Shown: in pieces, positions 34,663 to 43,749 of the stretch
Layout of the letters: the number at the start of each line of letters is the position of its first letter
Position numbering within the stretch: the stretch's first letter is position 1
Source: Bradyrhizobium tropiciagri
GTDB lineage: Bacteria > Pseudomonadota > Alphaproteobacteria > Rhizobiales > Xanthobacteraceae
Direction: 5' to 3'
NCBI RefSeq assembly: GCF_018130505.1
Contig: NZ_JAFCKH010000001.1
Coordinates: 496,001-560,000, forward strand
Length of the DNA stretch: 64,000 nucleotides
The notes under the pieces: generated by a model
The model's input: only the letters and a program-made list of their open reading frames with translations
The model's database searches: none
What the model was told of the DNA's origin: nothing
Made by a program: the position numbers and the translations under genes

Positions 34663-35718
34663 ATGCGCATCCTCGTAGCGACTGATGCCTGGCATCCGCA
34701 AGTCAACGGTGTCGTCCGGACGCTGACCTCGCTGTCGCGCAGCGCGGCGACGCTCGGCGCGGAGATCGAATTCCTGACGCCGGAGGGTTTCCCCTCGGTC
34801 GGCGTGCCGACCTATCCGGGTCTGCGCATGGCGCTGCCGAACCGCCGCGAGATCGCGCGCCGGATCGAGGACGCGGCACCCGAGGCGATCCACATCGCAA
34901 CCGAGGGGCCGATCGGCTGGGCGGTGCGCGGCTATTGCAAGCGCAACGATCTCGCCTTCACGACCTCCTACACCACGCGCTTCCCGGAATATGTTTCGGT
35001 GCGCACGGGTATCCCGGACAGCGTCGGCTATGCCGTGCTGCGCCACTTCCATGCCGCCGCCTCGATGACGATGGTGGCGACCGACTCGCTCAAGGCCGAG
35101 CTCGCCGAGCGCGGCTTCCGCAAGCTCGGATTCTGGACCCGCGGCGTCGACACCAGATTGTTCAATCCGGACCAGCCGACGACGCTCGACCTGCCGCGGC
35201 CGATCTTCATGACCATGGGCCGCGTCGCGGTGGAGAAGAACCTCGACGCCTTCCTGTCGCTCGACCTGCCGGGCTCCAAGGTGGTGGTCGGCGACGGCCC
35301 GCAGAAGGCGGCTCTGGAACAGAAATATCCCGGCGCGATTTTCCTCGGCGAGAAGAAGGGCCAGGATCTGACCTCGCATCTCGCCGCCGCCGACGTCTTC
35401 GTGTTCCCGAGCCTCACCGATACCTTCGGCGTGGTGCAACTCGAGGCGCTGGCCTGCGGCACGCCGGTCGCCGCATTCCCGGTCACCGGACCGAAGGACG
35501 TCATCGCGGATCATCCGATCGGCGCGATCGACAATGATTTGCGCGCCGCCTGCCTGCGTGCGCTGACGATGTCGCGCGAGACCTGCCGCAACTTCGCGCT
35601 GGAGCGCTCCTGGGAAAACAGTGCGCGTCAGTTCATCGGCAATCTGGCCCCGTTGCAGCCGAGCCGCGCGCCGCGGCCCGCCCGCCGCGTCGCCGGCCGG
35701 ACCGCCGTTCCGAATTAA
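34663..35718 (+). CDS. Glycosyltransferase family 4, lipid-glycosyltransferase-like
   Basis: 351 residues. GT-B fold: N-terminal MRILVATDAWHPQVNGVVRTL, membrane-facing LAFTTSYTTRFPEYVSVRTG, GVDTRLFNPDQP, then the nucleotide-sugar half with VGDGPQKAALEQKYPGAIFLG and the E-x7-E motif in FPSLTDTFGVVQLEALACGTPV. This matches bacterial glycosyltransferases that glycosylate diacylglycerol or phosphatidylinositol. The next gene is a phospholipid N-methyltransferase homologue 36 bp downstream, which supports membrane-lipid synthesis. The sugar donor and acceptor are not determined. Confidence 0.92.
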   Translation: MRILVATDAWHPQVNGVVRTLTSLSRSAATLGAEIEFLTPEGFPSVGVPTYPGLRMALPNRREIARRIEDAAPEAIHIATEGPIGWAVRGYCKRNDLAFTTSYTTRFPEYVSVRTGIPDSVGYAVLRHFHAAASMTMVATDSLKAELAERGFRKLGFWTRGVDTRLFNPDQPTTLDLPRPIFMTMGRVAVEKNLDAFLSLDLPGSKVVVGDGPQKAALEQKYPGAIFLGEKKGQDLTSHLAAADVFVFPSLTDTFGVVQLEALACGTPVAAFPVTGPKDVIADHPIGAIDNDLRAACLRALTMSRETCRNFALERSWENSARQFIGNLAPLQPSRAPRPARRVAGRTAVPN

Positions 35719-35754
35719 CACCCTCATCGAACGAAAGCAGACGAGAGACCATTT

Positions 35755-36438
35755 ATGGCTGACATCCTCAAGCTGGACGCAAAGCGTTCCTTCGACCGCG
35801 AGACGGTCGAGCAGGCCTATGACCGCTGGGCGCCGATCTATGACCTCGTGTTCGGCGGCGTGTTCAGCAAGGGCCGGCAGGCGGCGATCCAGGCCACCAA
35901 CAAGATCGGCGGCCGCGTGCTCGAAGTCGGCGTCGGCACCGGCATCTCGCTGCCGCTGTACGGCCCGCATGTCCGCATCTTCGGCACCGACATCTCCGAA
36001 GCGATGCTGGAGAAGGCCAAGAAGCGCGTCAGCGAATACGGCCTGAAGAATGTCGAGGGGCTCGCCGTGATGGACGCCGAGAAGCTCGAATTTCCCGACA
36101 ATTCGTTCGACGTGGTGATGGCGCAGTACGTGCTGTCGGCGGTGCCGAATCCGGAAGCCGCGCTCGACGAGTTCGCCCGCGTGGTGCGCCCGGGCGGCGA
36201 GCTGATCATCCTGACCCGGGTCAGCGCCGATGCCGGCGTGCGCCGCTTCATCGAGCAGAGGCTGCAGCCAGTGGTCCGCCCGCTCGGCTTCCGCACCGCC
36301 GAATTCGCCTGGTCGCGCTACACCAAGTGGCTGGCCGGTGCCCGCGGCATGGAGCTCGCCGAACGCCGCCTGATCCCGCCGCTTGGCCATTTCTCGCTGG
36401 TCCGCTTCCGCAAGGCGGACGTCGCCAAGGCCGCCTGA
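35755..36438 (+). CDS. PmtA-type phospholipid N-methyltransferase (Rhodobacter type)
   Basis: 227 residues. SAM-dependent methyltransferase: YDRWAPIYDLVFGGVFSKGRQAAI at the N-terminus and the SAM-binding VLEVGVGTGISLPLYG and IFGTDISEAMLEKAKKR. The N-terminal pattern is that of the Rhodobacter-type phosphatidylethanolamine N-methyltransferases that lead to phosphatidylcholine, as distinct from the Sinorhizobium type. Bradyrhizobium genomes carry several such enzymes that differ in which methylation step they favour, so I leave the symbol blank. Same strand as the preceding glycosyltransferase. Confidence 0.88.
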   Translation: MADILKLDAKRSFDRETVEQAYDRWAPIYDLVFGGVFSKGRQAAIQATNKIGGRVLEVGVGTGISLPLYGPHVRIFGTDISEAMLEKAKKRVSEYGLKNVEGLAVMDAEKLEFPDNSFDVVMAQYVLSAVPNPEAALDEFARVVRPGGELIILTRVSADAGVRRFIEQRLQPVVRPLGFRTAEFAWSRYTKWLAGARGMELAERRLIPPLGHFSLVRFRKADVAKAA

Positions 36439-36679
36439 GGGGCGGCCCGGCCCGCCGTCGTAGCTCTCGTGTGAGGCGGCGCACAGCACGCCTCGGACCG
36501 GGAAACTACGGTGCCGATCCTCGGTCTCGTCCACCGCGAAAGCGCGTGCCGGACGAGGCGGGGTCACTCTCCGGTTGCGTCAACGCGTCGCTCCACATCA
36601 TTATATGTCATTATGATGATGTCACACACGCTACATCGAATCCCTGTAATCCTTGTTCCGACAGATGTTGGGGGAACCA

Positions 36680-37300
36680 ATGATCAAGAACTTCCTGCAA
36701 GAGCTGCGTACCCAGCGCTGGGATGACCATCGCTACTATCATCACAGCCGGATCAACCAGAGCCTGCACTTCGTCAGCGCGCTGAGCTTCGTGTTCGCCT
36801 ATGTGATGCTGTTCTTCGATCCGGTCGTGTCGGCGCTGGTCGGCTGGCTGGTCTCGATGACCTCGCGCCAGGCCGGTCACTTCTTCTTCGAGCCGAAGGG
36901 CTACGACCACGTCAACCACGCGACCCACGAGCACAAGGAAGACATCAAGGTCGGCTACAACCTGCAGCGCAAGGTCGTGCTGATGGCGATCTGGGCGCTG
37001 TCGCCGATGGTGCTGTACTTCGATCCGACCTTGTTCGGCCTGTTCAAGCCCTGGGTCACGATGGGCGACTTCACCCGCCAGGTGGCCAAGATCTGGCTGT
37101 TTGTCGGCGTCGGCGGCCTCTTGTTCCGCACCATCCACCTGTTCTTCATCCGCGACGTCGAGACCGGCCTCGTCTGGATGACCAAGATCATCACCGACCC
37201 GTTCCACGATCTGAAGCTCTATCACAAGGCGCCGCTGTTCCTGATGAAGGGCGAGCTGATCGACCCGGGTCTTGAGAAGCACGTCAAGCACGCTGCCTGA
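36680..37300 (+). CDS. Histidine-rich integral membrane protein
   Basis: 206 residues from ATG 36680, preceded by GGGGGAA. Four hydrophobic segments: about 27-45, 47-65, 100-118 and 130-150. Histidines cluster in YYHHSRINQSLHFVS, MTSRQAGHFFFEPKG and VNHATHEHKED. The order H-x3-N-x3-H and then QxGHxxFE recalls the Mpo1/DUF962 family of fatty-acid-oxidising membrane proteins, which would fit the lipid genes upstream. The match is by eye and partial. It is 241 bp downstream of the methyltransferase gene with no repeat or terminator seen, so it may be in the same transcript. Confidence 0.78.
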   Translation: MIKNFLQELRTQRWDDHRYYHHSRINQSLHFVSALSFVFAYVMLFFDPVVSALVGWLVSMTSRQAGHFFFEPKGYDHVNHATHEHKEDIKVGYNLQRKVVLMAIWALSPMVLYFDPTLFGLFKPWVTMGDFTRQVAKIWLFVGVGGLLFRTIHLFFIRDVETGLVWMTKIITDPFHDLKLYHKAPLFLMKGELIDPGLEKHVKHAA

Positions 37301-37332
37301 TCGTTGATCCCCAACCTCTTTCGAATTGCGTC

Positions 37333-37710
37333 ATGCCCGGGCTCGTCCCGGGCATCTACGTCTTAGGGCATCGTCTTGGGCTTGGTCTTGGACACGGTCA
37401 TTCCGGGGCGCTCGCGGCAGCGGGCGAACCCGGAATCTCGAGATTCCGGGTTCGATGCTGCGCATCGCCCCGGAACGACGGGGCATACGATGGCCGGGAA
37501 AGAAAGCAGAGTGAGAGAACGCGGCTGCTTCTCTTCACCTCGCCCCGCTTGCGGGGAGAGGTCGGATCGCATCGTAAGATGCGATCCGGGTGAGGGGGGC
37601 TCACCGCGAGTCCGTCTGCTACCAAATTTGTGGAGAGAGCCCCTCACCCCAACCCTCTCAGTGCGAGCTTCGCTCGTCGCGGCCCCGCAAGAGCGGGGCG
37701 AGGGGGGGAT
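37333..37710. repeat. Composite palindromic repeat region
   Basis: The 426-bp gap between 37300 and 37727 is filled with repeats: ATGCCCGGG/CCCGGGCAT (37333-37354); a longer palindrome CATTCCGGGGCGCTCG...GCCCCGGAA (37398-37480) with a CGGAATCTCGAGATTCCG core; and a third element starting CTTCACCTCGCCCCGC (about 37537) with GAGAGGTCGGATCGCATC and ...CCCTCACCCCAACCCTCTC. The third element has a relative at 56080-56230. No gene is supported here. Confidence 0.85.
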
Positions 37711-37726
37711 AGAGCGGGGGCTGGCC

Positions 37727-39391
37727 TCAGCGCTTGAACTTCGCCGCGGCCATCTCCTTGAGGATCTGCCGCTTGATGTTCTGGTTGGTGAGGCCTTCCT
37801 TGTGCCACCACCAGCCGTCGCGCTTCATCTTTTCGGACGCCGCGACGAAGCGGTCGGCGACCTCGGTGAAATCTGCGTCGCTGTAGTTGAGGGTGAAGAT
37901 CAGGCGGCCGGTGCCGACCCAGCTCAGCGCCAGGCCCTCGGCGCGCAGATAGTATTGCAGCATCCAGTTATAGCGGGACGGCTCGGTGTAATAGACCGTC
38001 CAGATCGAGGAGAGGTTGCCGACGCGCACTGGCAGGCCCTGCGCCGCGAGGCGGTCGTTGAGCGCCTTGGCGCGGCCGTTCCAGGTCTCGTCCAGCCCGT
38101 TGTAGATCGAGCGGAAATTGGGGCTGGCGAGCCGGCTCAGGAACTCGTCCATCGACGTCATGACGTAGGGATGCGAGTTGAAGGTGCCGCGGGCGAAGCA
38201 GACGTCCGCCGGGCGGTCGTCGCGGAAGCGCCGCATCAGGTCCTTGCGGCCGCAGACCACGCCGATCGGCAGGCCGCCGGCGAGGCTCTTGCCGTAGGTC
38301 ACCATGTCGGCCTTGACGCCGAAATACTCCTGGGCGCCGCCGGCGGCGAGGCGGAAGCCGACGAACACCTCGTCGAAGATCAGCACGATGCCGCGCTCGG
38401 TGCAGACCTCGCGCAGCTGCTTCAGCCATTCGGTGTAGGCGGCGCGGTCGAATTTCGAGGAGCGCGAGGAATCGACCAGCGCGGAATCGCCGGGCGCGTT
38501 GGAATTCGGATGCAGCGCCTGCAGCGGATTGACCAGCACGCAGGCGATGTCCTTGCGGGTGCGCAGCACGTGCAGCGTCTTCTCGGACATTTCGGCGAGG
38601 GTGAAGGTCTCGTGCGGCGACACCGGGTTGCCGACGCCCGGCTGCACGTCACCCCACCAGCCGTGATAGGAGCCGGCGAAACGGACCAGGCGCTTGCGCT
38701 TGGTATGGTAGCGCGCGAGCCGCACCGCCTGCATCACGGCCTCGGTGCCGGACATGTGGAACGAGACCTCGTCGAGGCCGGAGATCTCGCACAGCCGCTT
38801 CACATTGTCGGCAATGACCGGGTGGTAGGGACCGAGCACCGGACCCAGCGCATTGGCGCGCTTCTCACCCTCGGCGATGCACTCCTTGTAGAAGTCGTTG
38901 CCGAAGATGTTGACGCCGTAGGAGCCGGTCAGGTCGTAGGAGACGTTGCCGTCGACGTCGGTGACGGTGACGCCGCTGGAAGCCTGCATGAACGCCGAGG
39001 TGGCGAGATGCTCGCGCACCAGGCGGCTGTACTGGAACGGCACCCGGTAGGTTTCGGTGAACTGCAGGTCGGAGATGTGATCCGCGACCTCGGCCGTCAG
39101 CGCGCGACCCTTGGGGTAGCGCTCGCCGTAGATGCCGGCGAGGCGGAAGAAGCCGTCCTGGCGCTGCATCGCGACCTCGGTCGGCGCCCCGTCCGAGCGG
39201 AAGAACTCGTCGATGTCGAATTCGTATTTCGGCACCATGCGCGCCACCATCTTGGACATCTTGGAATGTCCGGCGAGCGAGCGGTGCTTGGCCCGCGACA
39301 GCGCGATGCGGGCCTGAATTTTGGGGAAGGCTGCGGCGGCGCCGGCGAGCGCGGCGGCGGACAGCGAGAGAATCGGAAGGGATGTTTCCAT
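37727..39391 (-). CDS. PLP-dependent class III aminotransferase, GSA-aminomutase-like
   Basis: 554 residues from ATG 39391 (METSLPILSLSAAALAGAA). A possible N-terminal hydrophobic helix (about 5-24) and a basic linker precede a class III aminotransferase domain like glutamate-1-semialdehyde aminomutase: SGTEAVMQAVRLARYHT, FAGSYHGWWGD, LIFDEVFVGFRLAAGGAQEYFGV and the PLP lysine in VTYGKSLAGGLPIGVVCG. The N-terminal extension is longer than in aminomutases, so a start at M45-M52 (MSKMVARMVPKYEFD) is possible. It is divergent from phosphatidylserine decarboxylase. The substrate is unknown; a serine or lipid headgroup link is only suggested by the neighbour. Confidence 0.88.
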   Translation of the reverse strand: METSLPILSLSAAALAGAAAAFPKIQARIALSRAKHRSLAGHSKMSKMVARMVPKYEFDIDEFFRSDGAPTEVAMQRQDGFFRLAGIYGERYPKGRALTAEVADHISDLQFTETYRVPFQYSRLVREHLATSAFMQASSGVTVTDVDGNVSYDLTGSYGVNIFGNDFYKECIAEGEKRANALGPVLGPYHPVIADNVKRLCEISGLDEVSFHMSGTEAVMQAVRLARYHTKRKRLVRFAGSYHGWWGDVQPGVGNPVSPHETFTLAEMSEKTLHVLRTRKDIACVLVNPLQALHPNSNAPGDSALVDSSRSSKFDRAAYTEWLKQLREVCTERGIVLIFDEVFVGFRLAAGGAQEYFGVKADMVTYGKSLAGGLPIGVVCGRKDLMRRFRDDRPADVCFARGTFNSHPYVMTSMDEFLSRLASPNFRSIYNGLDETWNGRAKALNDRLAAQGLPVRVGNLSSIWTVYYTEPSRYNWMLQYYLRAEGLALSWVGTGRLIFTLNYSDADFTEVADRFVAASEKMKRDGWWWHKEGLTNQNIKRQILKEMAAAKFKR

Positions 39392-40292
39392 GACAGAAGC
39401 GCTAGCCTCGGCACCTAACAGATTCATGACAGTCAAGGGCCTGATCTCGGCATTCACCCAGCAGGAAGACCTCAATTTCCTGCTCACCAACCGGATTCCG
39501 CGGGCGGCCCTGACCCGGTTCATGGGCTGGTTCTCCAAGGTCGAGAACCCGCTGGTGCGCGACGCCTCGATCGCCTGCTGGAAGCTGTTCTCCGACCTCG
39601 ATCTGTCGGAAGCCAAAAAGACCGAATTCAAAAGCCTGCACGACTGCTTCACCCGCGAGCTGAAGCCCGGCCTGCGCCCGGCGGCGGCCGATCCCGCCAT
39701 CATCGCCAGCCCCTCGGACGCGATCATCGGCGCGCATGGCGCCATCGAGGACGGCCAGTTGTTCCAGGTCAAGGGCGCGCCCTATTCGCTGCTCGACCTG
39801 CTCGGCGACCCGGCACTGGTCGAGCAGCACAAGAACGGCCGCTTCGTCACGCTGCGGCTGACGTCGAGCATGTATCACCGCTTCCATGCGCCGTACGACC
39901 TTGCCATCGACAAGGTCACGTTCATTCACGGCGATGTCTGGAACGTCAATCCGATCGCGCTGAAGCGGATCGAGCGGCTGTTCTGCAAGAACGAGCGCGC
40001 AGTGTTGCGGGCGAAGCTTCCGACCGGCGAGGCGCTGACGCTGGTTCCGGTCGCGGCTATCCTGGTGGCGAGTCTCCGTCTGCATTTCCTCGACGTCACG
40101 CTGAACGCGCAGTCGCGGGGACCGGTGGATTTCCCCTGCGATGCGAAAGTGAAGAAGGGCGATGAACTCGGCTGGTTCGAGCACGGCTCGACCATCATCG
40201 TGCTGGCGCCCGGCAATTTCGAGTTCTGCGACAATGTCGCGGAGGGAACGCGGATCAAATGCGGCGAGCCGCTGTTGCGCAGGCCGATGTAG
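39390..40292 (+). CDS. Phosphatidylserine decarboxylase-type proenzyme
   Basis: 300 residues from ATG 39390, preceded by GGAAGG at about 9 bases; M13 (39426) is an alternative. The proenzyme self-cleaves before the serine of the GST motif, seen in LGWFEHGSTIIVLAP near the C-terminus, giving the pyruvoyl group. Upstream catalytic elements are SPSDAIIGAHG (Asp), MYHRFHAPYD (His) and IHGDVWNVNP. It makes phosphatidylethanolamine from phosphatidylserine, which would feed the PmtA pathway 3 kb away. Its ATG overlaps that of the divergent aminotransferase. Confidence 0.92.
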   Translation: MTEALASAPNRFMTVKGLISAFTQQEDLNFLLTNRIPRAALTRFMGWFSKVENPLVRDASIACWKLFSDLDLSEAKKTEFKSLHDCFTRELKPGLRPAAADPAIIASPSDAIIGAHGAIEDGQLFQVKGAPYSLLDLLGDPALVEQHKNGRFVTLRLTSSMYHRFHAPYDLAIDKVTFIHGDVWNVNPIALKRIERLFCKNERAVLRAKLPTGEALTLVPVAAILVASLRLHFLDVTLNAQSRGPVDFPCDAKVKKGDELGWFEHGSTIIVLAPGNFEFCDNVAEGTRIKCGEPLLRRPM

Positions 40293-40446
40293 TCTTGCTC
40301 ATTTCGTTGCCGCATTGTTGCGCATGATCGGCGCGGAAATGTTTGCATTTGCCGCGAGGAAACCGGTTTCCACTTTTCCGTTTCATGCTTAAGATGGTTG
40401 GGATCGTCGGGCGACGATCCCAAATCGCAAACCTGATGGATACGAG

Positions 40447-41385
40447 ATGGCGCGAACGCCTGTGATGGCGGCGGGGGGCATTGTGCTGCGGCGGGAAGTA
40501 CCGCCGCGGTTTGCCGTCGTGCGCCTGCGCAAGCGCAACGAGTGGGTGCTGCCGAAAGGCAAGCTCGATGACGGCGAGACGCCGCGCGCCGCCGCCGAAC
40601 GCGAGGTGCTGGAGGAAACCGGTCACGCCGTCGACGTGCACGAGTTCATCGGCACGCTGGTCTATGAATCCGGCGGCCGTTCCAAGGTGGTGCACTATTG
40701 GCGCATGGATGCCGGCGGCAAGCCGGTGCGCGAGCTGATGAGCGACATCCGGGAGGTCGACTGGCTGCCGCTCGACCAGGCGCTCGAGCGCCTGTCGCGC
40801 GGCTATGAGCGTGCGTTCCTGGAAAATGTCGGACCGATCGCGCTGCAGGCAGCAGCTCACGCCGAGCGCGAGCGGCGCGCGCGGCTGCGGGCTGCAGCCG
40901 CCGAGCGGCGCAAGAGCCGCCTTGCTGCGCAGGCGCCCGGCGTCGAGCAGGCACCGGTTGTCGAGGCGCCGGCGATCAAGCAGGCGCCCGACATCGCTGG
41001 AATGCCCGAGGTTGCTGCAGCGCCCGAGGCTGCAGCAGAGCCCGACATCGCGGAAGAAGCCGAGGTCGCGGATCCGCCGATGGTCGAGGTCGACCCGCCG
41101 GCGGCCGAAGTGCCCGCGGTCGCAGAGGCGCCGGTTGTGCCGCGGAGCGCACCTGACGTGCCGATCACGGCGCCGCAGGAGATCACGGTCGAAGCACGCG
41201 AAGTGGTCGAGAGCAGGGACGCCGAGAGCAAGGACGTCGAGAGCGAGCCGGTCGCCGTCACGCCTGCGCCGGAAGCTGCGGCGTCCTTTGCACCCGAGAT
41301 CGAACCGGCCGGCGCGGAGGCGCAGCCCATGCTGCGCAAGAATCTGCTCGAGCGGGTGCGGGACTGGCTGCGCCGCGCGGCCTGA
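40447..41385 (+). CDS. NUDIX hydrolase with long disordered C-terminal tail
   Basis: 312 residues. NUDIX domain 1-125 with a perfect box (GKLDDGETPRAAAEREVLEETG, residues about 38-59) and the strand ggIVLRRE. Residues about 140-165 are an Arg/Ala-rich helix, and about 165-290 a Pro/Ala/Glu/Val low-complexity region. The protein ends with a basic amphipathic helix (LLERVRDWLRRAA) that could bind a membrane or partner. The domain type is that of diadenosine or diphosphoinositol polyphosphate hydrolases; substrate uncertain. The tail is unusual for the family and is in-frame and codon-typical. Confidence 0.92.
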   Translation: MARTPVMAAGGIVLRREVPPRFAVVRLRKRNEWVLPKGKLDDGETPRAAAEREVLEETGHAVDVHEFIGTLVYESGGRSKVVHYWRMDAGGKPVRELMSDIREVDWLPLDQALERLSRGYERAFLENVGPIALQAAAHAERERRARLRAAAAERRKSRLAAQAPGVEQAPVVEAPAIKQAPDIAGMPEVAAAPEAAAEPDIAEEAEVADPPMVEVDPPAAEVPAVAEAPVVPRSAPDVPITAPQEITVEAREVVESRDAESKDVESEPVAVTPAPEAAASFAPEIEPAGAEAQPMLRKNLLERVRDWLRRAA

Positions 41386-43206
41386 TCAGCCGCACGAGCG
41401 CTTGCGCTGGGCGGCGAGAGCGTGTCCGCCTGCGGACCAATCGATGTCGCGTTGCAGGGCGACGCAATCGGCTGCAAGCTTGCGGGAGCCGATCTCGCCT
41501 GCAATGCGCCGGGCCGCATGCACCTCGGCCGCTGCGCCGCGGATGTCGCCGCATTCAAACTCCAGCCGCGCGATCTGCAGCCGCAGCCGCACGGCCTGAA
41601 CCCGGCCGTCGATGCTGGACCACAGCTGGCGGGCGAGATGCAGGTGACGCATCGCGGCCTCGTGATCCTGCCGGCCGAGCGCAAGGATCGCCTGCGCCTC
41701 GTTGGTGAGCGCGCGGATCGAGGGCATCGGCCAGCGATCCGGACTTCCGGACAGCTCCCTGATCAAGGCTTCCGCCTGCTCGTTGCGGCGGGTGTGGGCC
41801 GCGACCAGCGCCAGATGCGCCAGCAGGATGCCGCGCCGCTGCAGCGTCCACCAGTTCTTGCCGATCAGGCTGCGCTCGAGGCCGGCATAGGCCGCCTCGG
41901 CTTCACCCCGCGCCAGCAGCAGCATCGCGCGGCCCGGCTCGGGACACCAGCCCAGCGCATACGCCCTGTCATAGGCTTCGAGCGCCACGTCGTCATTGCC
42001 GATGGCAGACTGGATATCGCCCAGCACACGGTTGGCATCGCCGATCGACCATGGCGCATCGCTGGTGAGCCGGGTCAACGCGTCCTGAATACGGTGCAGC
42101 GCCTCGTCGAGTGAGCCGCGGATGCCGAGCACCTCGGAGCGGTGCAGTTGGCACGATCCGGTCAGCTCCATGCCGCTGGCCGAGCAGAAGCTTTGATAGG
42201 TGCGCGTCCACTGCTCGGCGCGCGCCCAGTCGCCGAACATGCGGGACGTCCACAGCACGTTGCAATAGAGGATGCCGCCCATGACCGGGTCCAGCGCATT
42301 GCCGGAGAGCGCGAGTGCCGCGGCGTGGTCCTGATCGGCCAGCCCGCCGCGCGTGTCGCCGAGGCACAGCCGGTAGAAGCCGCGAAAGGCGAGACTGAGC
42401 GCCTCGATGCCGACGACGTCCTTGTGCCGGACCGCGGTGTAGGCGGCCTCGGCCAATGCCAGCGCCTGCTCCGGCTCGCCGTCGAACGCAGCGAGCTTCG
42501 ACTTCATCCACAACACCAGCGCCGTCGTCGGCGGATCGTCGATCTCGGATGCCCAGTCCTCCGCGCGGGCCAGCCAGCCCTTGCCGATCGCGGCCTGGCC
42601 GCTCTCGAAGTGCAATCCCGAAAGCGTGATCGCATCGAGCGCGGCGCCGGCAGCATCGCCCGCCTTGGCGCGGGCGCTGATGGCGCGAACCAGAATCGGA
42701 ACGGCCGCGGTGGGCCTGCCGACGCATTGCAGCGCCAGCGCCCAATCGTGCAGATCTTCGGCGGTGAGCGCGCCGTCTTCATGCGCGCTCTCGAACAGGC
42801 TGGCAGCCTGCAGCCACAATTTCCCGGCGATGGCGTGCCGGGCGAGCCCGATCGCGCCGCCGGTTTCGGTGAGCTTGTTGTCGGCGGCGTGCACCCGCTG
42901 TCCGGTCTCGGCATCGGGGCTGAAGCGATAACCCTTGCCCGGCAGATTCCTGATCGCATGCGCCATGCCGCCCTTGCGCAGCACGGCGCGGAGCGCGCTC
43001 ACGGCGCGTTGAAGCGAATTGTCGGTGACGGTGACGTCGGGCCAGATCGCTTCCAGCAGTTCGTCCTTGGAGACGACACGGCCGCGATGATGGACGAGAT
43101 AAACCAGGAGATCGAACACGCGCGGCTGCAAAGCAACCTCTTGCCGCGCGCACAACACGACGCGGCCCGCTTCGTCAAGCTCGAACGGTCCAAAGGCGAA
43201 GGCCAT
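41386..43206 (-). CDS. CadC/OmpR-type winged-helix regulator with a TPR-like C-terminus
   Basis: 606 residues. N-terminal winged helix, residues about 5-95 (FAFGPFELDEAGRVVL, LQPRVFDLLVYLVHHRGRVVSKDELLEAIWPD, TDNSLQRAVSALRAVLRKG, RNLPGKGYRF). The rest, about 130-606, is a run of helical repeats rich in A-L-x-x-A pairs, like the tetratricopeptide-type regions of such regulators. No transmembrane segment, so unlike CadC it is cytoplasmic. It is divergent from the DUF4242-methyltransferase cluster, 157 bp apart, which is its most likely target. Confidence 0.92.
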   Translation of the reverse strand: MAFAFGPFELDEAGRVVLCARQEVALQPRVFDLLVYLVHHRGRVVSKDELLEAIWPDVTVTDNSLQRAVSALRAVLRKGGMAHAIRNLPGKGYRFSPDAETGQRVHAADNKLTETGGAIGLARHAIAGKLWLQAASLFESAHEDGALTAEDLHDWALALQCVGRPTAAVPILVRAISARAKAGDAAGAALDAITLSGLHFESGQAAIGKGWLARAEDWASEIDDPPTTALVLWMKSKLAAFDGEPEQALALAEAAYTAVRHKDVVGIEALSLAFRGFYRLCLGDTRGGLADQDHAAALALSGNALDPVMGGILYCNVLWTSRMFGDWARAEQWTRTYQSFCSASGMELTGSCQLHRSEVLGIRGSLDEALHRIQDALTRLTSDAPWSIGDANRVLGDIQSAIGNDDVALEAYDRAYALGWCPEPGRAMLLLARGEAEAAYAGLERSLIGKNWWTLQRRGILLAHLALVAAHTRRNEQAEALIRELSGSPDRWPMPSIRALTNEAQAILALGRQDHEAAMRHLHLARQLWSSIDGRVQAVRLRLQIARLEFECGDIRGAAAEVHAARRIAGEIGSRKLAADCVALQRDIDWSAGGHALAAQRKRSCG

Positions 43207-43363
43207 GTCGTTGTGTCAGGTCTTCGCGCGAAAAGGTTCAGGCAAAGATCAGACAATGATCAGTCCGCGGTAAGGACAGCGGGCATCGACCGCGCCTATA
43301 GCTCATCATGGCTCGCACTCATCGCAAGCTGACCGTTCAACAGTTCGTCATCAGGAGAATCCA

Positions 43364-43669
43364 ATGGAACTCTATGTCATCCGCCGTCCCAGCGCGTGGG
43401 CCAACATGGCCGAGCTGCAGGCCGCCGGTGCGACCTCCGCGAAGATCGGCAACGAGCAGATGTCTGATCGCGTGCGCTGGATCCGCAGCTACGTGGTGCA
43501 TGAGGCAGATGGTCGCATTGGCACGTTCTGCATATACGAGGCGCGTGACGGCGACTCGATCCGCGAGCATGCTCGCCGCGTCGGCATGCCCGGTGAGGAA
43601 TTCTACAAGGTCGCGACCACAGTCGTCGTGCGTGACGATCCGGTCGAACCGCCCATTGCCGCCGAGTGA
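43364..43669 (+). CDS. DUF4242 family protein
   Basis: 101 residues, a small ferredoxin-like fold of the DUF4242 family (MELYVIRRPSAWANMAELQAA, RWIRSYVVHEADGRIGTFCIYEA, IREHARRVGMP). A Streptomyces member is known to bind nickel, but most are uncharacterised. It is the first gene of a small plus-strand cluster divergent from the CadC-like regulator. Family assignment is good; activity unknown. Confidence 0.88.
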   Translation: MELYVIRRPSAWANMAELQAAGATSAKIGNEQMSDRVRWIRSYVVHEADGRIGTFCIYEARDGDSIREHARRVGMPGEEFYKVATTVVVRDDPVEPPIAAE

Positions 43670-43749
43670 CGCTTTGCGAAGCGTCGGATGGCGCATCCCG
43701 GTCCAGATATTGTCCGGCACGCCATCGTTATTTTTCGATCAAGGAAACG

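Noticed and set aside
36605-36625. Two TGTCA motifs before the His-rich membrane protein gene
   Set aside because: They are 14 bases apart rather than 11, so they do not make a PHO box.
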